Below are positions 33,565 through 41,915 of a stretch of 64,000 nt of DNA, piece by piece; position 1 is the stretch's first letter; the number at the start of each line of letters is the position of its first letter. This DNA comes from Thiotrichaceae bacterium. Lineage in GTDB: Bacteria > Pseudomonadota > Gammaproteobacteria > Thiotrichales > Thiotrichaceae. The stretch covers positions 1 to 64,000 of the forward strand of contig JALXAX010000087.1 of NCBI GenBank assembly GCA_026991755.1. The letters are read 5' to 3'. A program made the translations under genes and the position numbers. Under the pieces are notes generated by a model. It did not search any database and was not told where the DNA came from. It worked only from the letters and a program-made list of their open reading frames with translations.

Positions 33565-34488
33565 ATGGATAAAATCACTATTGTAGGTGCGGGTAGAGTA
33601 GGCGAGTCAACGGCTCAAATCTTGGCGCAGCGTAGTTTATGTAAGGTATTGGCGTTATTGGACGTTAAGGAAGGTGCGGCTGCAGGTGCTGCGTTAGATA
33701 TTCAAGAAGCGGCGCCTTTGTTTGGCTACGATACGCGGGTTATTGGTGGTACTAAAGCTGAAATTATGGCGGATTCAGGCTTAGTGATTATTACTGCGGG
33801 TATACCCCGAAAGCCTGGAATGTCGCGTTCTGATGTAGTGGACACTAACATGGGTATTTTAGATGTCATTATGGATGAGGTGATGGAGTATGCACCTGAT
33901 AGCAAGGTGATTATTGTATCCAACCCGGTTGATTTTTTGACGTATTACGCATGGAAGAAAACAGGCTGGCATCGTTCACGTGTGCTAGGTCAAGCAGGCG
34001 TGTTGGATTCCTCCCGTATGGCTGCCTTTGTAGCACTTGAAACCACTTTTTCTGTTAAAGATATTAATGCAATGGTGCTGGGTGGTCACGGTGATGCGAT
34101 GGTTCCTATGACTCGGTTTACGACTATTTCAGGTATTCCCATTGAGCACTTTCTGGATCAAGAAGCGATTGATCGCATTGTTGAGCGTTCTCGTTTTGGG
34201 GGCGCTGAAATTTTAGCGTTGAAGAGAAATAGTAGCGCTTATGATGCTCCCGCAGCAGCTATTGCTGAGATGGTTGAGGCGATTGTGTTAGACCGCCGTC
34301 AGGTATTGCCTGCTGTAGCTATTTTGGAAGGTGAATATGGTCAGAAAGATTTAGCGATGGGGGTTCCCTGTGTGTTAAGTGAAGAGGGAATGAATAACGT
34401 GGTTGAGCTTCCTCTAAACGATTCTGAAAAAGCCATGTTTGATGAAACGATTGTTAATATTAAGAATGACTTGAAACGGTTGAAATAA
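33565..34488 (+). CDS. mdh: Malate dehydrogenase, LDH-like type
   Basis: This enzyme interconverts malate and oxaloacetate with NAD. The protein has 307 residues. The Rossmann motif is GAGRVGESTA (about 8-17), and an Asp in LLDVKEG favours NAD. The substrate-loop segment IPRKPGMSRSD has the arginine typical of malate rather than lactate specificity. Catalytic residues lie in VSNPVDFLTYYAWK and the histidine of VLGGHGDAMVPM. It belongs to the LDH-like (type 3) class rather than the E. coli type. GGGAG lies at a good distance before ATG 33565. Confidence 0.93.
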   Translation: MDKITIVGAGRVGESTAQILAQRSLCKVLALLDVKEGAAAGAALDIQEAAPLFGYDTRVIGGTKAEIMADSGLVIITAGIPRKPGMSRSDVVDTNMGILDVIMDEVMEYAPDSKVIIVSNPVDFLTYYAWKKTGWHRSRVLGQAGVLDSSRMAAFVALETTFSVKDINAMVLGGHGDAMVPMTRFTTISGIPIEHFLDQEAIDRIVERSRFGGAEILALKRNSSAYDAPAAAIAEMVEAIVLDRRQVLPAVAILEGEYGQKDLAMGVPCVLSEEGMNNVVELPLNDSEKAMFDETIVNIKNDLKRLK

Positions 34489-34669
34489 TAGTGAAAGAGA
34501 ACTAGTCTTACCTTGAGGTGCTTGTGCGAAAGGATATGATGGGTAAGAAAAGTTTTAACCTGTCATGGCTTGGCAATTAACTGGTGAAATAGAAGGTTGC
34601 ATGATAACTCTTTACACAGCCTCATCTTTGTATTCTATTTTGGTGTACAAATAAATTAAGGAGATCACA

Positions 34670-35107
34670 ATGAAGGGAATAACAAAAAAACTAATTCAAC
34701 TTATTGGACTTGTAGCTGTTTTCGGTCTGGTGTCATGTTCGACTCCCGTTGATGAAGGTTCTACAGATGCTGGAACAGGAAGTGGAGCTGGAACGGGTGA
34801 CACCAATACAGGCGGTGGAGATACAACGGGTGGAAGTACCGGTGGAGGCACTACGGTTGGAGAAGCTTATGTTGTACAGCTTATTGCTAGTAAAAGTGCT
34901 GCTAAAGCAGAATCTATTAAGAACGAGTTTGTTGCAGAAGGTTATGCTAAAGCTCATGTTAGCGTTAAAGGTGACGTTCATCGTGTACAGATTGGCCCTT
35001 ACGGAACACAAGCAGATGCACAGCGTGTTTTAGATCAAATGCATCGTCGTTACAAAAAGAACCAGCATGTAAATAATGCTGTAGTTAAAACGGTTAACGG
35101 CATTTAA
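34670..35107 (+). CDS. SPOR-domain lipoprotein
   Basis: A 145-residue lipoprotein with signal and lipobox GLVSC, Cys at residue 23. A Gly/Thr/Ser/Asp-rich low-complexity linker spans about 28-63. A SPOR domain follows (about 66-142), with YVVQLIASKSAAKAESIK and HRVQIGPYGTQADAQRVLDQ. SPOR domains bind denuded glycan strands at the division septum. It may anchor the outer membrane near the septum or process peptidoglycan indirectly. A strong AAGGAG ribosome-binding site precedes ATG. Confidence 0.85.
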   Translation: MKGITKKLIQLIGLVAVFGLVSCSTPVDEGSTDAGTGSGAGTGDTNTGGGDTTGGSTGGGTTVGEAYVVQLIASKSAAKAESIKNEFVAEGYAKAHVSVKGDVHRVQIGPYGTQADAQRVLDQMHRRYKKNQHVNNAVVKTVNGI

Positions 35108-35110
35108 TGG

Positions 35111-35163
35111 TTTTATTCTCCTCGTTGCCCGCTAGTATTTCGTAGCGGTAGGCGAGGAGCTTA
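35111..35163. terminator. Hairpin between convergent genes
   Basis: CTCCTCG..GCCCGCTA and TAGCGG..GCGAGGAG pair to form a long imperfect stem between the SPOR lipoprotein and ilvA 3' ends. There is no good T run on either side, so it may work as a factor-dependent or processed 3' end. Confidence 0.45.
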
Positions 35164-35175
35164 GCACTCCTACAA

Positions 35176-36690
35176 TCACACAAGAAATAACTGATAGGCT
35201 GGGTTCTCGGTCTCATCCTTCCATTCATATCCCAGTTGGTCTAAGAAACTACAGAAGTCTTTGCGATCTTCTGGCGGTACTTGAATCCCCACCAAGACTC
35301 TTCCAAAATCTGACCCATGATTGCGGTAATGAAACAGGCTGATATTCCACTTAGCCCCTAAATTGGTCAGGAAGTGTAATAGTGCGCCAGGCCTTTCAGG
35401 GAATATAAAGCGATACAGCACTTCATTTTTTGCACCTTGGCCGTGACCACCTACCATAAAACGAAGATGCACTTTTGAAAGTTCGTTATCGCTTAAGTCT
35501 AAGACAGGGTATTTTGCATCATCTAGTGATTGAATGAGCTGCTGCTTTTCTTCGATACCTTCGGTGAGCTTTACCCCTGCAAAAACTTGTGCAGATGTAG
35601 AGTCAGAATAGCGATAATTAAACTCAGTAATCGGACGGTTTCCGATGGTTTTACAAAACTGCTTAAAGCTTCCGGGTTGTTCGGGAATAGTAACGGCTAA
35701 TAATACTTCGCGGCCTTCACCTAGTTCAGAGCGTTCGGTAACATGACGCAATCGATCAAAATTTATATTAGCACCACTGGTGATGGCTATTAGGTGTTTG
35801 TCCGTTATAGTGTTTTTTGCAATATATTTTTTTAGTCCAGCCGTTGCTAACGCCCCTGCGGGTTCAAGCATGGTGCGAGTATCTTCGAATACATCTTTTA
35901 TGGCCGCACAGGTCTCATCGGTTGAGACTAAAAGCATCTCGTCGATAACGTCTTTGGCAATAGTAAACGTATTTTCACCTACCAGCTTAACGGCTGCGCC
36001 ATCGGCGAATACGCCGACTTGATCCAGCGTGACACGCTTTCCCTGTTTGAGTGCTTCGTACATGCTGGGTGCTTCTTCGTGTTCCACGCCGATAATACGG
36101 GTATTTGGGCTAAGGTATTTAAGATAGCTTGCTAAGCCCGCGATAAGTCCACCACCGCCAACAGGAATAAATACAGCATCAATAGGGTCTGGATGTTGGC
36201 GTAATAACTCCATACCGATAGTGCCCTGGCCTGCAATCACATCAAGATTGTCGAAGGGATGAACAAAAGTCAGGTTTTTGGATTCAACTAGCTCCATCGC
36301 ATAGGCATATGCTTCATCGTAAGAGCTACCATGAAGTACAGCATTACCACCAAAAGCTTTGACGGCATCTACTTTAATAGCAGGCGTGGTTTTCGGCATA
36401 ACAATAGTAGTTTTAATACCTAGTTTTGTTCCTGCTAGTGCAACGCCTTGAGCGTGGTTGCCCGCAGAAGCAGCTACTACACCACATGCCTTTTCTTCAT
36501 CAGACAGCTGATACATGCAATTAAAAGCCCCTCGTAGCTTAAAAGAGAAAACTTTTTGCAAATCTTCACGCTTTAGATACACCTGATTACTAAGGCGTAA
36601 TGAAAGTGAGGGTGCTATCTCTAAGGGTGTATTTTTTGCTACATCATAGACGCGTGCGGTGAGTATTTTTTCTATTAATGTCTTATCCAT
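35176..36690 (-). CDS. ilvA: Threonine ammonia-lyase, biosynthetic
   Basis: IlvA converts threonine to 2-oxobutanoate, the first step to isoleucine. The PLP lysine is in SFKLRGAF (near 51 from the chosen start). The glycine-rich phosphate cup is VGGGGLIAGLA. Two ACT-like regulatory domains follow (about 330-500), so the long feedback-inhibited form is expected. The frame extends to ATG 36747, but those 19 codons lie partly in a family 4 palindrome. ATG 36690 (MDKTLIEKILTARVYDV) agrees with the family N-terminus. It is monocistronic and convergent with the SPOR lipoprotein gene. Confidence 0.93.
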   Translation of the reverse strand: MDKTLIEKILTARVYDVAKNTPLEIAPSLSLRLSNQVYLKREDLQKVFSFKLRGAFNCMYQLSDEEKACGVVAASAGNHAQGVALAGTKLGIKTTIVMPKTTPAIKVDAVKAFGGNAVLHGSSYDEAYAYAMELVESKNLTFVHPFDNLDVIAGQGTIGMELLRQHPDPIDAVFIPVGGGGLIAGLASYLKYLSPNTRIIGVEHEEAPSMYEALKQGKRVTLDQVGVFADGAAVKLVGENTFTIAKDVIDEMLLVSTDETCAAIKDVFEDTRTMLEPAGALATAGLKKYIAKNTITDKHLIAITSGANINFDRLRHVTERSELGEGREVLLAVTIPEQPGSFKQFCKTIGNRPITEFNYRYSDSTSAQVFAGVKLTEGIEEKQQLIQSLDDAKYPVLDLSDNELSKVHLRFMVGGHGQGAKNEVLYRFIFPERPGALLHFLTNLGAKWNISLFHYRNHGSDFGRVLVGIQVPPEDRKDFCSFLDQLGYEWKDETENPAYQLFLV

Positions 36691-36735
36691 GCTCAGAAGA
36701 TACGCTGAGACGAATTGATGTGCAAGAAGGAGGTT

Positions 36736-36935
36736 AGGAACGTGCATGAAATAACTTTGATACTCTAACTTGCCTTATTGCCCCATATTGAATGATCTAA
36801 AATCGTTGCGTAGAGTGACTATGCGCCTGCTAAAGCTTCTAAGTTTCGCTAAAGCTCAGCTAAGTTTTTAGATCATCCAATCTGGAACAATAATTCTTCG
36901 TTATAGTTGTCGAAGTTATTTTATGCACGTTCCTT
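36736..36935. repeat. Family 4 palindromic repeat with inserted cassette
   Basis: Termini AGGAACGTGCATGAAATAAC and GTTATTTTATGCACGTTCCT enclose a second palindrome around GAATGATCTAAA/TTTAGATCATCC. Compared with the copy at 41661-41820 it carries an extra hairpin cassette GCTAAAGCTTCTAAGTTTC ending AAGCTCAGCTAAG, the same cassette found in two family 2 copies. Confidence 0.85.
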
Positions 36936-36956
36936 GGTTTTGTGGCTAAATGCGAT

Positions 36957-36975
36957 TATTAATGATAATTATTAC
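36957..36975. promoter_or_regulatory. Possible Fur-type palindrome
   Basis: TATTAATGATAATTATTAC is close to the Fur consensus, whose core is AATGATAATCATT. It lies about 220 bp upstream of the YeeE/YedE gene, in the AT-rich gap after the family 4 repeat. The rest of 36936-37193 shows no gene. AT-rich sequence gives such matches by chance. Confidence 0.25.
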
Positions 36976-37193
36976 TAATCGTAGTCCACTACTGTTTTTC
37001 GGTCTATATTACTACCTCCTAATTCTTATAAAAAATAAAACTCTATATAATTAGCAATATAGTAGGGTATCTACTTTTGTATATATAAGTAAATTTTATT
37101 TGCACAAGAAAGCAAACTAATGTTTAATGAGTGTGGTTGCTAGTTTTTTAGTCATTTAGCAAGTCGGTAATTTCAAAACAGGGGTGGTTCGAA

Positions 37194-37667
37194 ATGGATA
37201 GTTTTATAATAGCAGCATGGTTGGGTGGATTGTTAATGGGGTGGGTTGTAGTGCTCCATTTTCTAGTAGTGGGTAAAGGAGCCGGCTGCTCAACTGCCTA
37301 TGCATGTGTAGTGGACTTGGTTCATAAGGATTTAAATTGGTTTGGTCGCTTAGACCCTTTCAAGTTCTTTTTTGTCATTGGTTTGCCAATGGGTGGCTTT
37401 ATTCATGCAGTAGTCTACCAAACGGGCTGGGATATGAGCTTTGATATGGGAGTTTATAATGAAGTCCTTCCTGTTAGTACAGGTCTAAAAATACTGGTGC
37501 TCTTTATTGGTGGAATATTATTAGGCTTTGGCGCGCGTTTAGCAGGTGGTTGTACAACAGGGCACGCTTTAGTGGGTGGTGCGATGTTGAGCTGGGCTAG
37601 CATGTTTGCAGCCGTTATGTTTTTTGTAGTTGCGACCATAACCACTTGGTTATTGTTTATGTTTTAA
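37194..37667 (+). CDS. YeeE/YedE family sulfur-compound transporter, first half
   Basis: A 157-residue membrane protein with four or five helices. The conserved cysteine blocks of the YeeE/YedE (TsuA-like) family are present: VGKGAGCSTAYAC (about 27-39) and ARLAGGCTTGHALVGG (about 117-132). In the structurally known thiosulfate transporter such cysteines line the transport path. Here the protein is split into two half-length genes, the second starting at 37848. GGTGG..GG upstream serves as ribosome-binding site. Confidence 0.85.
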   Translation: MDSFIIAAWLGGLLMGWVVVLHFLVVGKGAGCSTAYACVVDLVHKDLNWFGRLDPFKFFFVIGLPMGGFIHAVVYQTGWDMSFDMGVYNEVLPVSTGLKILVLFIGGILLGFGARLAGGCTTGHALVGGAMLSWASMFAAVMFFVVATITTWLLFMF

Positions 37668-37675
37668 GCTATTGA

Positions 37676-37793
37676 GAGACCTTTGTACGGAAGGTATGAC
37701 GGATTAAAATGGCTTAAATTTCCTCTTTTTTAGCAAAAATAGAGAAGATTACACTCATTTTTCTCTCGACATCCTTATCATGCAAAGGTCCCA
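37676..37793. repeat. Family 1 palindromic repeat between transporter halves
   Basis: A 118-bp copy from GAGACCTTTGTACGGAAGG to CATGCAAAGGTCC, beginning 8 bp after the first YeeE/YedE stop. It lacks the AATAGC..GCTATT module. It lies inside a probable two-gene operon, so its RNA hairpin may lower expression of the second gene or stabilise the first. Confidence 0.85.
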
Positions 37794-37847
37794 CTGAGTA
37801 TATTTAGCAAAAAAGTAGAATTTAAAACAGGGGATAGGGGATTAGTA

Positions 37848-38291
37848 ATGCAAGTTAAAGTAACTTCAGTAGCAGCAATAGGGTTAGGTACGGCCTTTGG
37901 TTTTTTATTAGTATCTGTCGGAGCTACTAGCTTTGATGTGATGGCAGAGATGTTTTTATTCAAAAATTTCCAATTACCTATCGTATTAGCGATGGCTATG
38001 ATGACAGGTGTAGTCGGTGTTTGGATGATACAGCGTATGAAAGCGTCGAGTATTATTTCGCAAGAAGCGATTGAGTATAAGAAAATAAAGTATTCACCTC
38101 GTTTAATTATGGGGGCACTTTTCTTTGGTATAGGCTGGGCATTAACGGCTTCATGCCCTGGCACGGCTGTTGCGATGTTGGGTGAAGGTAAATTGATTGG
38201 TTTACCTGTTGTGGCAGGCATTATCGCAGGGACTTGGGCATTCGGCTTATATCATAGAAGTCATCCTGAAGAGTCAGATTGTCAAGTCTAG
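37848..38291 (+). CDS. YeeE/YedE family sulfur-compound transporter, second half
   Basis: A 147-residue membrane protein with helices at about 6-25, 42-62, 86-104 and 116-134. The motif GWALTASCPGTAVAMLGEG (about 99-117) holds the conserved cysteine of the second half of the family. The C-terminal tail is short and hydrophilic, ending SDCQV. It partners the gene at 37194. A ribosome-binding site GGGGAT precedes the ATG. A family 2 palindrome starts one base after the stop codon. Confidence 0.85.
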   Translation: MQVKVTSVAAIGLGTAFGFLLVSVGATSFDVMAEMFLFKNFQLPIVLAMAMMTGVVGVWMIQRMKASSIISQEAIEYKKIKYSPRLIMGALFFGIGWALTASCPGTAVAMLGEGKLIGLPVVAGIIAGTWAFGLYHRSHPEESDCQV

Positions 38292-38292
38292 T

Positions 38293-38497
38293 TTAGGAGC
38301 CTCTGAACAAGTCATGTATCGTTTTTCTGAGGCTAGAATCCGCCAGGTTTTAGCTATAAAAGTGACCAATAGCTATGGCTATTGCTAACTTTTCTATCAA
38401 AAACCTGACAAATTCTATCTGCTGAAGCTTCTAAGTTTCGCTAAAGCTCAGCTAAGTCACAGAAATTCCGACCAGACTTATTCAGAGGCTCCTTTAG
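38293..38497. repeat. Family 2 palindromic repeat, longest copy
   Basis: A 205-bp copy with both internal modules: CCAATAGCTATGGCTATTGC and the hairpin cassette GCTGAAGCTTCTAAGTTTC to AAGCTCAGCTAAG. Termini are TTAGGAGCCTCTGAACAAG and TTATTCAGAGGCTCCTTTAG. The rest of the gap to 38700 holds only a family 3 end fragment. Confidence 0.85.
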
Positions 38498-38627
38498 TGA
38501 TAGGGTGGAATTGAATCATTATTCTTTGTTATTATTGCTAGCATAATGTTGTAAAAGTCGTGTAAGCCTTGCTTTTAAACACAATAGTGGGCAGTCTCCT
38601 CGGTTACAACAGATAGATTTCTAAAAA

Positions 38628-38665
38628 CCTGAATCCGTGACTTCACTACGGCACAGAGAATAAGA
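38628..38665. repeat. Family 3 palindromic repeat, left-end fragment
   Basis: CCTGAATCCGTGACTTCACT and the following bases match the left end of the full copies at 5951 and 46413, then the match stops. It lies just upstream of rpiA. Confidence 0.7.
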
Positions 38666-38700
38666 GAAAGAATAACCAACAGCTAATATAGGTAATAAAG

Positions 38701-39357
38701 ATGAATCAAGATGAGATGAAAAGAGCAGCAGCAGAAGCAGCCTTAGAATACGTTGAACCAGGTATGATTGTAGGTATAGGTACAGGTTCAACAGCCAATC
38801 ACTTCATTGATTTACTAGCAACGGTTAAAGGCAAGATTGATGGTACAGTAGCAAGTTCTGTAGCCAGTGAAGATCGTTTAAAAAGTCACGGTATTCCTGT
38901 GATGGACTTCAATACAGCGGGTGAGTTATCCCTTTATGTAGATGGTGCAGACGAATCAACCAAGTTTCTACACTTGATTAAAGGGGGTGGTGGTGCATTA
39001 ACCCGTGAGAAGATCGTAGCAGCAGGCAGTGAAAAGTTTGTATGTATCGCGGATGATACCAAGCTAGTAGACGTACTAGGTGAGTTCCCTCTACCGATTG
39101 AAGTGATTCCTATGGCACAAAGCATGGTTGCTCGTGAGATCGTAAAGCTAGGTGGTACGCCAGAGCTAAGAACAGGCTTTACTACGGATAATGGCAACAT
39201 TATTTTAGACGTAAGAAATATGGAAATACTTAATCCTGTTGAAATGGAAACGACTATTAATCAAATCGCAGGTGTAGTGACTGTTGGTATTTTTGCTCAT
39301 CGTCCTGCCGATGTATTGATTCTTGGCAGTGAAAGCGGCGTTAAGGTGCTTACTTAA
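38701..39357 (+). CDS. rpiA: Ribose-5-phosphate isomerase A
   Basis: RpiA interconverts ribose 5-phosphate and ribulose 5-phosphate. The protein has 218 residues. The phosphate-binding motif [13 protein letters not shown] lies at about 24-36. The active-site segments are DGADE (about 82-86) and [16 protein letters not shown] (about 92-107). Length and motifs are standard. The family 3 fragment lies 36 bp upstream; a stem with GAGC/GCTC arms follows the stop. Confidence 0.95.
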   Translation: MNQDEMKRAAAEAALEYVEPGMIVGIGTGSTANHFIDLLATVKGKIDGTVASSVASEDRLKSHGIPVMDFNTAGELSLYVDGADESTKFLHLIKGGGGALTREKIVAAGSEKFVCIADDTKLVDVLGEFPLPIEVIPMAQSMVAREIVKLGGTPELRTGFTTDNGNIILDVRNMEILNPVEMETTINQIAGVVTVGIFAHRPADVLILGSESGVKVLT

Positions 39358-39391
39358 CAGTTAATACATCAAACAGTCTAGAATAGTAGAA

Positions 39392-39444
39392 AAAGAGCTT
39401 GGAAATAATGATCATTTTCTGGTAGTATTCCCGCTCTTTAAATT
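39392..39444 (+). terminator. Terminator-like stem after rpiA
   Basis: AAAGAGC and GCTCTTT pair around a 34-nt interior that also contains the 10-bp palindrome AATGATCATT. Short T stretches follow. It could end the rpiA transcript. The inner palindrome lies about 75 bp upstream of the L31B start and could alternatively be an operator. Confidence 0.5.
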
Positions 39445-39476
39445 TCGTCAAACAGAATAATATAGAGGATCTTCCC

Positions 39477-39725
39477 ATGAAGGCCGACATTCACCCAAAT
39501 TATAGAGAAGTAGTATTTCAAGACTTGAGCGCTGATTTCGCATTTTTGACACGCTCAACAGTCAATACAAAAGATACCATTCAATGGGAAGATGGCAACG
39601 AGTACCCGCTAATTAAAGTGGAAACTTCGAGTCACTCTCACCCTTTCTACACCGGTAAGCAGAATCTTAATAAATCTGCGGGTCAGGTTGATAAGTTCAA
39701 CCAGCGCTACGGTAGAAAGAAATAG
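39477..39725 (+). CDS. rpmE2: Type B 50S ribosomal protein L31
   Basis: An 82-residue L31 of the YkgM (C-minus) type. [20 protein letters not shown] and [13 protein letters not shown] are family signatures. The zinc-binding CxxC of standard L31 is absent. In many bacteria this form is made under zinc limitation and controlled by Zur. Whether a second, zinc-containing L31 exists elsewhere cannot be seen. GAGGA lies before the ATG. A strong terminator follows within 40 bp. Confidence 0.93.
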   Translation: MKADIHPNYREVVFQDLSADFAFLTRSTVNTKDTIQWEDGNEYPLIKVETSSHSHPFYTGKQNLNKSAGQVDKFNQRYGRKK

Positions 39726-39739
39726 AATAGTTAGACTTA

Positions 39740-40612
39740 ATGCATTCTCTAATGTATGTGAAAAAGGTGCTCAATTTGAGCACCTTTTTTGTTTCTGCAT
39801 TTTATTTATTATTACTCTCAACGCCATCTCATGCGTTAAATGATTCATCTGCCAACTGTTCGACAGGCTTAACTAAGCACCACCAACCCACGGCTCACTC
39901 ACGAAAAAAGGCTCACGTTAAATGGGTTTATGATGGCGATACCTTAAAGCTAAGTGGCTCTACAAAGAAAAACTCAAACAATACAAAGCTTCGCATTATC
40001 GGCATTGATACGCCTGAAAAAGCATACAAACCTAATTACAAAAAATCAGAACCTTTTGCGGGTCAAGCAACAGAAGCGCTGCGTGAGTTATTATTCAAGT
40101 ACGGCAATACGATCTACTTTGAAGAAGGCAGACAGAATAAAGACAAGTACGGGAGGTTGTTAGCTTATGTCTTCACTCCCGATGGCATTGATGTGTCGCA
40201 ATGGCTGTTACAACAGGGTTTAGCGACCCTTCTAATCATTCCACCCAATAACCGATATATCGATTGTTATCGCAAGGCAGAAAAACAGGCGCAAGAAAAA
40301 GCGTTGAATATTTGGAGCCTGACAGAGAATAAAGTGACTAATGTTGCTGATTTAGGCAGTAAAACCCGTGGTTATGTCCGACTAAAGGGAACTGTTAAGC
40401 GAATTAAACGTCGAAAAAACAAGATCAGTATTACGCTAGATCATCACATTTATATTACAATTAAAAAGCCCGACCTTGGCTTGTTTACAAACTTGGATGT
40501 TGCTAATTTAAAAGGCAAGTCTATCCAAGTGGCAGGTATTTTGTACCGACATGGTAAAAAAGGCTATATCAGGGTTAGGCATCCTGTATATATAGAAACG
40601 ATTAACGACTAA
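39740..40612 (+). CDS. Exported thermonuclease-family (SNase) protein
   Basis: A 290-residue protein with a probable signal peptide (hydrophobic stretch about 12-30, cleavage after THA-type SHA near 32). The SNase domain spans about 55-195: VYDGDTLKL, IIGIDTPEK and QNKDKYGRLLAYVF hold the acidic and Arg residues of staphylococcal nuclease. A basic OB-like C-terminal domain (about 210-288) contains VKRIKRRKNKISITLD. Predicted role is periplasmic or extracellular DNA/RNA cleavage. The first codons overlap the L31B terminator hairpin. ATG 39740 or 39752 are both possible starts; neither has a clear ribosome-binding site. Confidence 0.8.
   Translation: MHSLMYVKKVLNLSTFFVSAFYLLLLSTPSHALNDSSANCSTGLTKHHQPTAHSRKKAHVKWVYDGDTLKLSGSTKKNSNNTKLRIIGIDTPEKAYKPNYKKSEPFAGQATEALRELLFKYGNTIYFEEGRQNKDKYGRLLAYVFTPDGIDVSQWLLQQGLATLLIIPPNNRYIDCYRKAEKQAQEKALNIWSLTENKVTNVADLGSKTRGYVRLKGTVKRIKRRKNKISITLDHHIYITIKKPDLGLFTNLDVANLKGKSIQVAGILYRHGKKGYIRVRHPVYIETIND
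39761..39790 (+). terminator. Rho-independent terminator inside a signal-peptide region
   Basis: AAAAAGGTGCTC/GAGCACCTTTTTT with an AATTT loop is a near-perfect terminator 35 bp after the L31B stop. It overlaps codons 8-17 of the following SNase frame, which read KKVLNLSTFF. Confidence 0.85.
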
Positions 40613-40631
40613 TTTAGGAATGGAGCTACGC

Positions 40632-41660
40632 ATGATAAGCATGAATGTTCGACGCTGGTTAACCTTATCCATTATGACTTCTTATCTGTTGCTAACAACA
40701 ACGGGTTGCTCGGTAAATCCTGTGAGCGGTAAAAAAGAATTTGTCATGATGTCTGAGCAACAAGAAATTTCCATGGGTGCAGGGCTTCATAAACAAGTGC
40801 TAAAACAATATAAGCCTTATAACAATGCAGCGTTACAGGCCTATGTTAATGGCATTGGTCAATCATTGGCACGCCATAGTCATCGTAATAATATTCGTTA
40901 CCATTTTACAGTGGTTGATGATCCAAGTATTAACGCCTTCGCTTTACCTGGTGGCTATATTTACATCACTAGAGGCTTAATGGCTTACTTAAATTCTGAG
41001 GCTGAGCTAGCGGGTGTGTTGTCGCATGAGATTGGTCATGTCACGGCACGCCATAGTGCAAGGCAACAAACAAGAGGTACATTGACTAATGTTTTAGCGA
41101 GTGTCATTGCTAAACAAGCCGGTGCGGGAAGTAGACAGCTTATCAACAATGTTGCTGTAGCTTCAGTACGTGGTTTTGGGCGAAAGCATGAGCTTCAAGC
41201 TGATCAACTAGGTGCGGAGTATTTAGCACGAGTAGGTTACGATCCACATAATATGATTAAAGTTATTGAGGTGTTGAAGGCACAAGAAGAATTCAGTACC
41301 TTCTTAGCGCGTTCAGAAGGTCGTCAACCCCCTTCATATCATGGTACGTTTTCAACTCACCCAAGTAATGACAAACGTCTTCAGCAAGTGGTGGGTGCAG
41401 CAAACTCGGTAAGATCATCAAGAACACGGCCTGATAATCGTCGTGGTTATTTAAACCGTATTTCTGGTTTGAAATATAATAAAACCAAAAAGAGCTTAGG
41501 TCAGATAAGACTCGTCACAGCACGGCCTGGTGATACCTTTGCATCATTGGCAAGAAGATCAGGTATTCCAAAATATGCGGCACAGAAGCTTCGTTTATTG
41601 AATGGTATGTTTCCTAAAGGCGAGCCAAGACCTGGCCAGTTAATTAAAGTCGTACAATAA
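40632..41660 (+). CDS. M48-family metalloprotease lipoprotein with C-terminal LysM-like domain
   Basis: The signal ends in a lipobox TTTGC, Cys about residue 26. The catalytic HEIGHVTARH lies at about 133-142, and the third zinc ligand is in HELQADQLGAEYL (about 194). After a His-containing YHGTFSTHPSNDKRL block, the protein ends in a domain with ARPGDTFASLARRSG and RPGQLIKVV, a LysM-like peptidoglycan contact. It resembles LoiP/YggG-type or BepA-type proteases for outer-membrane quality control. The frame is open from 40620; ATG 40632 has GGAG seven bases upstream and is preferred. Confidence 0.88.
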   Translation: MISMNVRRWLTLSIMTSYLLLTTTGCSVNPVSGKKEFVMMSEQQEISMGAGLHKQVLKQYKPYNNAALQAYVNGIGQSLARHSHRNNIRYHFTVVDDPSINAFALPGGYIYITRGLMAYLNSEAELAGVLSHEIGHVTARHSARQQTRGTLTNVLASVIAKQAGAGSRQLINNVAVASVRGFGRKHELQADQLGAEYLARVGYDPHNMIKVIEVLKAQEEFSTFLARSEGRQPPSYHGTFSTHPSNDKRLQQVVGAANSVRSSRTRPDNRRGYLNRISGLKYNKTKKSLGQIRLVTARPGDTFASLARRSGIPKYAAQKLRLLNGMFPKGEPRPGQLIKVVQ

Positions 41661-41820
41661 GGACTCAGGATTGAATAAAATGCGGAACTTGGCGTAGAAT
41701 TTTTTGTCCCAGATTGGATGATCTCAATAGGCGCATAGTTGCGCTATGCAACGACTTGAGATCATTCAATCTGGGGCAGAAAAGGCAAGTTAAGTTCAAG
41801 TTATTTACTCCTGAGTCCTA
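41661..41820. repeat. Family 4 palindromic repeat, compact copy
   Basis: A 160-bp copy with termini AGGACTCAGGATTGAATAAA and TTATTTACTCCTGAGTCCT. The inner palindrome is CAGATTGGATGATCTCAA/TTGAGATCATTCAATCTG, with a TTGCGCTATGCAA-like tip. A left-end fragment also occurs at 50734-50790. Confidence 0.85.
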
Positions 41821-41915
41821 AGTCTCATCTCTGCACAATTGCAATGTGTACATTGTGCAGAGTATTATCTATAAATTCCCTCTAAAAGTAATACCCTATT
41901 TAAAGTACAAACCCT

